A DNA stretch of 23,888 nt from Porphyromonadaceae bacterium (GTDB lineage Bacteria; Bacteroidota; Bacteroidia; Bacteroidales; Dysgonomonadaceae): contig JALHIE010000042.1 of NCBI GenBank assembly GCA_022840285.1, forward strand, positions 1 to 23,888. Reading direction: 5' to 3'. The notes under the pieces were generated by a model that did not search any database, was not told where the DNA came from, and was given only the letters and a program-made list of their open reading frames with translations. Positions 22,581 through 23,888 of the stretch are shown here, piece after piece (within the stretch, counting starts at the first letter, position 1; each line of letters starts with the position of its first letter). The position numbers and the translations under genes were made by a program.

Positions 22581-23888
22581 TCACGATTTAACGGGCTTTC
22601 GGCCCTGTTTTCCGTGTGTTCCTAAAAGCAAGCCCCCTCCCATTGCGCAAAGAGTGAATATTGGCCTGTCATGCCTTTTTGACGATATTTTTGTTCTTCA
22701 ATAAGTTCCTGCCAGGCTTTTTCAGGATTCTCAAAGAATCTTCTGACATCGATGTAACTCATCAGATGCTGCCTGATTACGGAAACCATGTTTGAAAATG
22801 CCCATTTCCGCTTAATTTGGCTTTTGAGTATCATCAGCAGCAAGTTGGCCAGCATAACCGACCAAATTTGTATAATTATGGCGTTCTCGTTGTCTCCCAG
22901 AAAATATTTCAAGGGAAAGTTCTGTTTCAGCTGCTTGAAAAGCAGCTCGATCTGCCATTTTTTTTTATAAATCCGGGCGATCACTTCTGCCGGAAGTTCC
23001 ATATTATTGGTGATGAACTCGAACAGGCGTCCATTGGTGGAATCCCAGTAAGCAATGCGCCTGCAAAGATGCTTTTCAGTCTTGTTCTTACCATAAGAAA
23101 GCTCAATCTGCTCGTCTTTCAGGACACCTGAATCGGCATCGTCCGGGATATCGAACTCTTCGCGTGCCTGATAAAGAGCATTGTCCTTTAAGCGGGTCAC
23201 ATACCAGATTCTTTTACGGGTGAAAACCTCATACTGTGCATAATCCACATATCCCTTGTCAAAGCAGAGGATGGAATCTTCGGGTAGATTCACCCCCTTC
23301 AGCAAAAGATGATCGTGTCTGGCGGCCTCCGTGTAACGGATGAAACAGGGCTGGTTGTCTTCCGAGCGGATGATGGTATGGGCTTTGATACCGCCCTTCT
23401 TCTTTCCATTATCAGGATTTCGCCCTACACCTTTCAGGATGTTCTTGAAGAGCGTTATCGTGGTCGAATCCATGATGTAAAGACGCTTCATATCCTGTCT
23501 GCTCAAGCTGCTGTCCGCTAAAATACCCGAGTAACGCTGGTAGGTATCATGGTATACCCGGGCAAAGACTTCAGGTGAGCGACGTGCATTGGCCTCTGAA
23601 AGGGTGCTGCGCCGGACAACATAATCAAGGCCGAGGTGACCAAGACGATGGGCGTTGGACAGCAGGCCCAGCACCGTCTCACGAATGGAGTTGTACCCTT
23701 CGAAAGCAACAAACAACATCACAACAATATGTTTATGGCTGGTGAATCGCTTCACATACCTGTCGGCTCCCAACGCTTTGGAGGCTTTTGATATTTTTGA
23801 CTTGTCCAATAAATTTAACAGCTGTGTAAAGATCGGCTGTCCGCTAAAATTTGTACCTTTGCCCATGTTGGTTATCCTTATTTGTGTT
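22581..23888 (-). mobile_element. IS4-family insertion sequence (right end outside the window)
   Basis: The element begins where the GH110-like frame is broken (near 22580) and contains one transposase gene. Just inside this end a hairpin AAC-GGGC/GCCC-GTT (about 22588-22608) follows the transposase stop, possibly a terminator that shields the element. The right end, its inverted repeat and the target duplication lie beyond 23888, so exact borders are not fixed. Confidence 0.75.
22622..23866 (-). CDS. IS4-family DDE transposase (DUF4372-type N-terminus)
   Basis: A 414-residue protein. The N-terminal DUF4372-like DNA-binding part (1 to about 75; FTQLLNLLDKSKISK and FTSHKHIVVMLFVAFEGYNSIRE) is followed by the RNase-H-fold catalytic domain: MDSTT with Asp133, CFDKGYVDY with Asp203, and the IS4 signature Y300-x2-K303-x3-E307-x6-K314 (YKKKWQIELLFKQLK). 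A beta-rich insertion lies between the second Asp and the Glu, as in IS4 transposases. All catalytic residues are present and the frame is intact, so the element may still move. Codon use is more GC-rich than the neighbouring island genes, suggesting recent arrival. Confidence 0.93.
   Translation of the reverse strand: MGKGTNFSGQPIFTQLLNLLDKSKISKASKALGADRYVKRFTSHKHIVVMLFVAFEGYNSIRETVLGLLSNAHRLGHLGLDYVVRRSTLSEANARRSPEVFARVYHDTYQRYSGILADSSLSRQDMKRLYIMDSTTITLFKNILKGVGRNPDNGKKKGGIKAHTIIRSEDNQPCFIRYTEAARHDHLLLKGVNLPEDSILCFDKGYVDYAQYEVFTRKRIWYVTRLKDNALYQAREEFDIPDDADSGVLKDEQIELSYGKNKTEKHLCRRIAYWDSTNGRLFEFITNNMELPAEVIARIYKKKWQIELLFKQLKQNFPLKYFLGDNENAIIIQIWSVMLANLLLMILKSQIKRKWAFSNMVSVIRQHLMSYIDVRRFFENPEKAWQELIEEQKYRQKGMTGQYSLFAQWEGACF

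Noticed and set aside
23854..23861. TACCTTTG on the plus strand near the IS4 right end as an outward promoter
   Set aside because: It lies within the first codons of the transposase gene in mirror orientation, has no visible -33 partner in good position, and the downstream DNA is not in the window.

Overview
The window is a stretch of a Bacteroidales chromosome (Bacteroidota). The evidence is repeated TAnnTTTG -7 boxes (mostly TATCTTTG or TACCTTTG), in the best cases with TTTG or TTG 19 nt upstream; weak Shine-Dalgarno sites; a cobalamin riboswitch driving a BtuB-type TonB-dependent receptor and a BtuG-like surface lipoprotein; and Bacteroidota-type IS elements. The base composition of the core genes (mid-range GC) would fit the Dysgonomonadaceae/Porphyromonadaceae, but I cannot name a genus.

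Layout. (1) 1-3458, minus strand: a cassette resembling RiPP/lasso-peptide maturation operons. In transcription order it holds an HPr-kinase-like protein, a SipW-type S24/S26 peptidase, a small lipoprotein, a PqqD-like leader-peptide binder, a nucleotidyltransferase-fold protein, and the start of an ABC exporter that runs off the left edge. No precursor peptide is visible. (2) 3509-6993, plus strand: a divergent promoter, a cobalamin riboswitch, a BtuB-like receptor and a BtuG-like beta-propeller lipoprotein, forming a B12-repressed uptake operon. (3) 7009-8790: a small secreted protein of unknown function, then a membrane-anchored M23 peptidase paired with a bactofilin (cell-shape module). 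(4) 8800-14661, minus strand: housekeeping genes lepA, asnS, an RluB-type pseudouridine synthase and purB. (5) 14812-15150: an exact 91-bp tandem duplication of a complete promoter, then tRNA-Val(TAC) and its terminator.

Right after tRNA-Val the DNA becomes clearly AT-richer and purely accessory: an IS21 remnant (subterminal repeats and an N-terminally truncated istB), an AbiE-type toxin-antitoxin pair, a two-gene type II restriction-modification system (a beta-class SPPY methyltransferase with an SNase-like C-terminal domain, plus an MjaI-like endonuclease), the tail of an IS481 transposase, a sialate O-acetylesterase, the 3' part of a GH110-like alpha-galactosidase, and an IS4-family element that cuts the glycosidase gene. 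This looks like a defence and glycan-foraging island assembled by successive IS events next to a tRNA gene.

The most notable signals are: the twin TGTCMAGTW-N12-WACTKGACA operators in front of the abiE operon, with identical geometry and 55 bp apart; the methyltransferase fused to a degenerate SNase-like domain next to an MjaI-like endonuclease, with very few CTAG sites in the window; the duplicated tRNA promoter; and the RiPP-like cassette with a leader-peptidase candidate. All family names come from motif recognition by eye, without database searches.
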